In this document: piece after piece, positions 63,407 through 64,000 of the stretch | How the letters are laid out: every line of letters begins with the position of its first letter | How positions within the stretch are numbered: position 1 is the first letter of the stretch | Assembly: GCF_004028235.1 (NCBI RefSeq) | Contig: NZ_CP035037.1 | Location: 2,914,001-2,978,000 of the forward strand | Direction of reading: 5' to 3' | Source of the DNA: Leucobacter muris | GTDB taxonomy: Bacteria > Actinomycetota > Actinomycetes > Actinomycetales > Microbacteriaceae | Length of the DNA stretch: 64,000 bases | The notes under the pieces: model-generated | The model's input: only the letters and a program-made list of their open reading frames with translations | Databases searched by the model: none | Told to the model about the DNA's origin: nothing | Made by a program: the position numbers and the translations under genes

Positions 63407-63425
63407 TTAACTGCATATCAAATGC
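63407..63425 (-). promoter_or_regulatory. Candidate LysR site upstream of the MHS gene
   Basis: TTAACTGCAT (63407-63416) matches TTATCTGCAT of the P450/HtaA region, and GCAT-ATCAA-ATGC (63413-63425) is an inverted repeat. It lies about 100 bp upstream of the MHS start. The remaining ~148-bp gap to proC shows nothing else. Confidence 0.4.
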
Positions 63426-63456
63426 TGCAAAACCGAAGAATAGGGAGGGTGCCGGT

Positions 63457-64000
63457 CTACTCGCCCCGCTCCAGCTCCTCCGATCGCCGCACGTTCGCGG
63501 CGAGCGCCCGGTCGAAGAGATCGCCCCAGTCGGCCGCCTGCAGCACCTCGACGGCCCGCTCGGTGGTGCCCTTCGGGCTCGTCACGTTGCGGCGCAGCTG
63601 CTCGGGCTCATCGTCGCTGCGCACCATCAGCTCGGCCGCGCCCGCGATCGTCTGCTGCACGAGCAGGCGGGCCTGATCCGCGTCGAAGCCGAGCCTCCGC
63701 GCCGCCGCGATCATGTGCTCGGCGTAGAGGTACACGTAGGCCGGGCCGGATCCCGAGACTGCCGCGACGTCGTTGATCTGATCCTCGCGCACCACCAGCA
63801 CCTCGCCGACGGTCTCGAACAGGCGCCGCACCGTGGCGACGGCCTCCTCGCCCGCCGAGGCCCCGCCGGCGATGCCGGTCACCCCGCGCCCGATGTGCGA
63901 CGGGGTGTTCGGCATCGCCCGCACGACCGCCACGCCCTCCGGGAGCTCGGCCTCGATCGCACTGCTCGGCACGCCCGCGGCGACGCTCACGACGATCGCC
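63457..64000 (-). CDS. proC: Pyrroline-5-carboxylate reductase (N-terminus outside window)
   Basis: Last step of proline synthesis. The frame stays open to the right edge (AIVVSVAAGV). Visible: VRAMPNTPSHIGRGVTGIAG, then the C-terminal helical dimerisation domain with AVSGSGPAYVYLYAEHMIAA, LLVQQTIAGAAELM and NVTSPKGTTERAVEVL, the P5CR signature. About 180 residues are present of the usual ~270. Confidence 0.95.
   Translation of the reverse strand, partial: AIVVSVAAGVPSSAIEAELPEGVAVVRAMPNTPSHIGRGVTGIAGGASAGEEAVATVRRLFETVGEVLVVREDQINDVAAVSGSGPAYVYLYAEHMIAAARRLGFDADQARLLVQQTIAGAAELMVRSDDEPEQLRRNVTSPKGTTERAVEVLQAADWGDLFDRALAANVRRSEELERGE

Overview
The window is high-GC DNA (about 70% by eye) with GTG/TTG starts, ATGA start/stop overlaps and several apparently leaderless genes. 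It holds a bS22 gene, an archaeal-type AspRS, the ResB/CcdA/ResA cytochrome c system, MtrA-like GTAAC direct repeats and a SipW-dependent surface-protein operon. This points to an actinobacterium of the order Micrococcales, most likely Microbacteriaceae (Leucobacter- or Microbacterium-like). That placement is inference, since no rRNA is present.

Layout. 1-2.6 kb: 3' part of a creatinase/ectoine-hydrolase-like M24 gene, a structured leader and an MHS-family transporter. 2.7-9.4 kb: polyamine uptake operon potDBCA (minus strand), divergent flavin amine oxidase and PucR regulator, so import and oxidation of amines. 9.5-19.7 kb: housekeeping and metabolic genes (phosphohexomutase, NAD(P)HX dehydratase, thymidine phosphorylase, YihY/BrkB, sdhCDAB, manC). 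19.7-26.4 kb: a seven-gene ribose/deoxyribose operon read right to left (rbsK-rbsC-rbsB-rbsA-rbsD-deoC-gntR) in which rbsB carries an in-frame TAG. 26.6-32.5 kb: cytoplasmic cache-domain protein, FCD-type GntR and a second polyamine/opine-type ABC importer. 32.6-35.7 kb: a GlnPQ-type amino-acid importer whose permease carries two fused binding domains. 35.9 kb: tRNA-Ser(GGA).

36-39.8 kb is the most plastic part: a secreted CHAP-like protein with a putative MtrA-controlled promoter, a ~180 bp polypyrimidine tract, an intact IS256-family element with 8-bp target duplications, and a frameshifted DUF559-like gene. 40-45.2 kb: resB-ccdA-resA, histidine phosphatase and aspS. 45.3-49.6 kb: an operon for SipW-processed surface proteins (TasA-like protein, SipW peptidase, LAATG-anchored protein, choice-of-anchor-like protein). 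49.6-57.3 kb: thioredoxin-reductase-like/methyltransferase fusion with XRE-cupin regulator, VOC protein with AraC regulator, Dabb protein, glutaredoxin, bS22, ArsR and a TrkH/TrkA potassium system.

57.4-63.3 kb holds the most novel system: a 1001-residue protein fusing a GcoA-like cytochrome P450 to an adrenodoxin-reductase-type FAD/NADPH module and a C-terminal flavodoxin. It is divergent from a signal-peptide-less HtaA-domain (heme-binding type) protein and a LysR regulator, with an MHS transporter alongside. A TTAWCTGCAT word is shared by the P450/HtaA and transporter promoters. I infer an inducible uptake-and-oxidation pathway for a small, perhaps aromatic, organic acid. The window closes inside proC.

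A ~62-bp palindromic intergenic repeat occurs four times (2.58, 38.47, 39.76 and 57.32 kb), and the IS256 element sits exactly at the edge of one copy.
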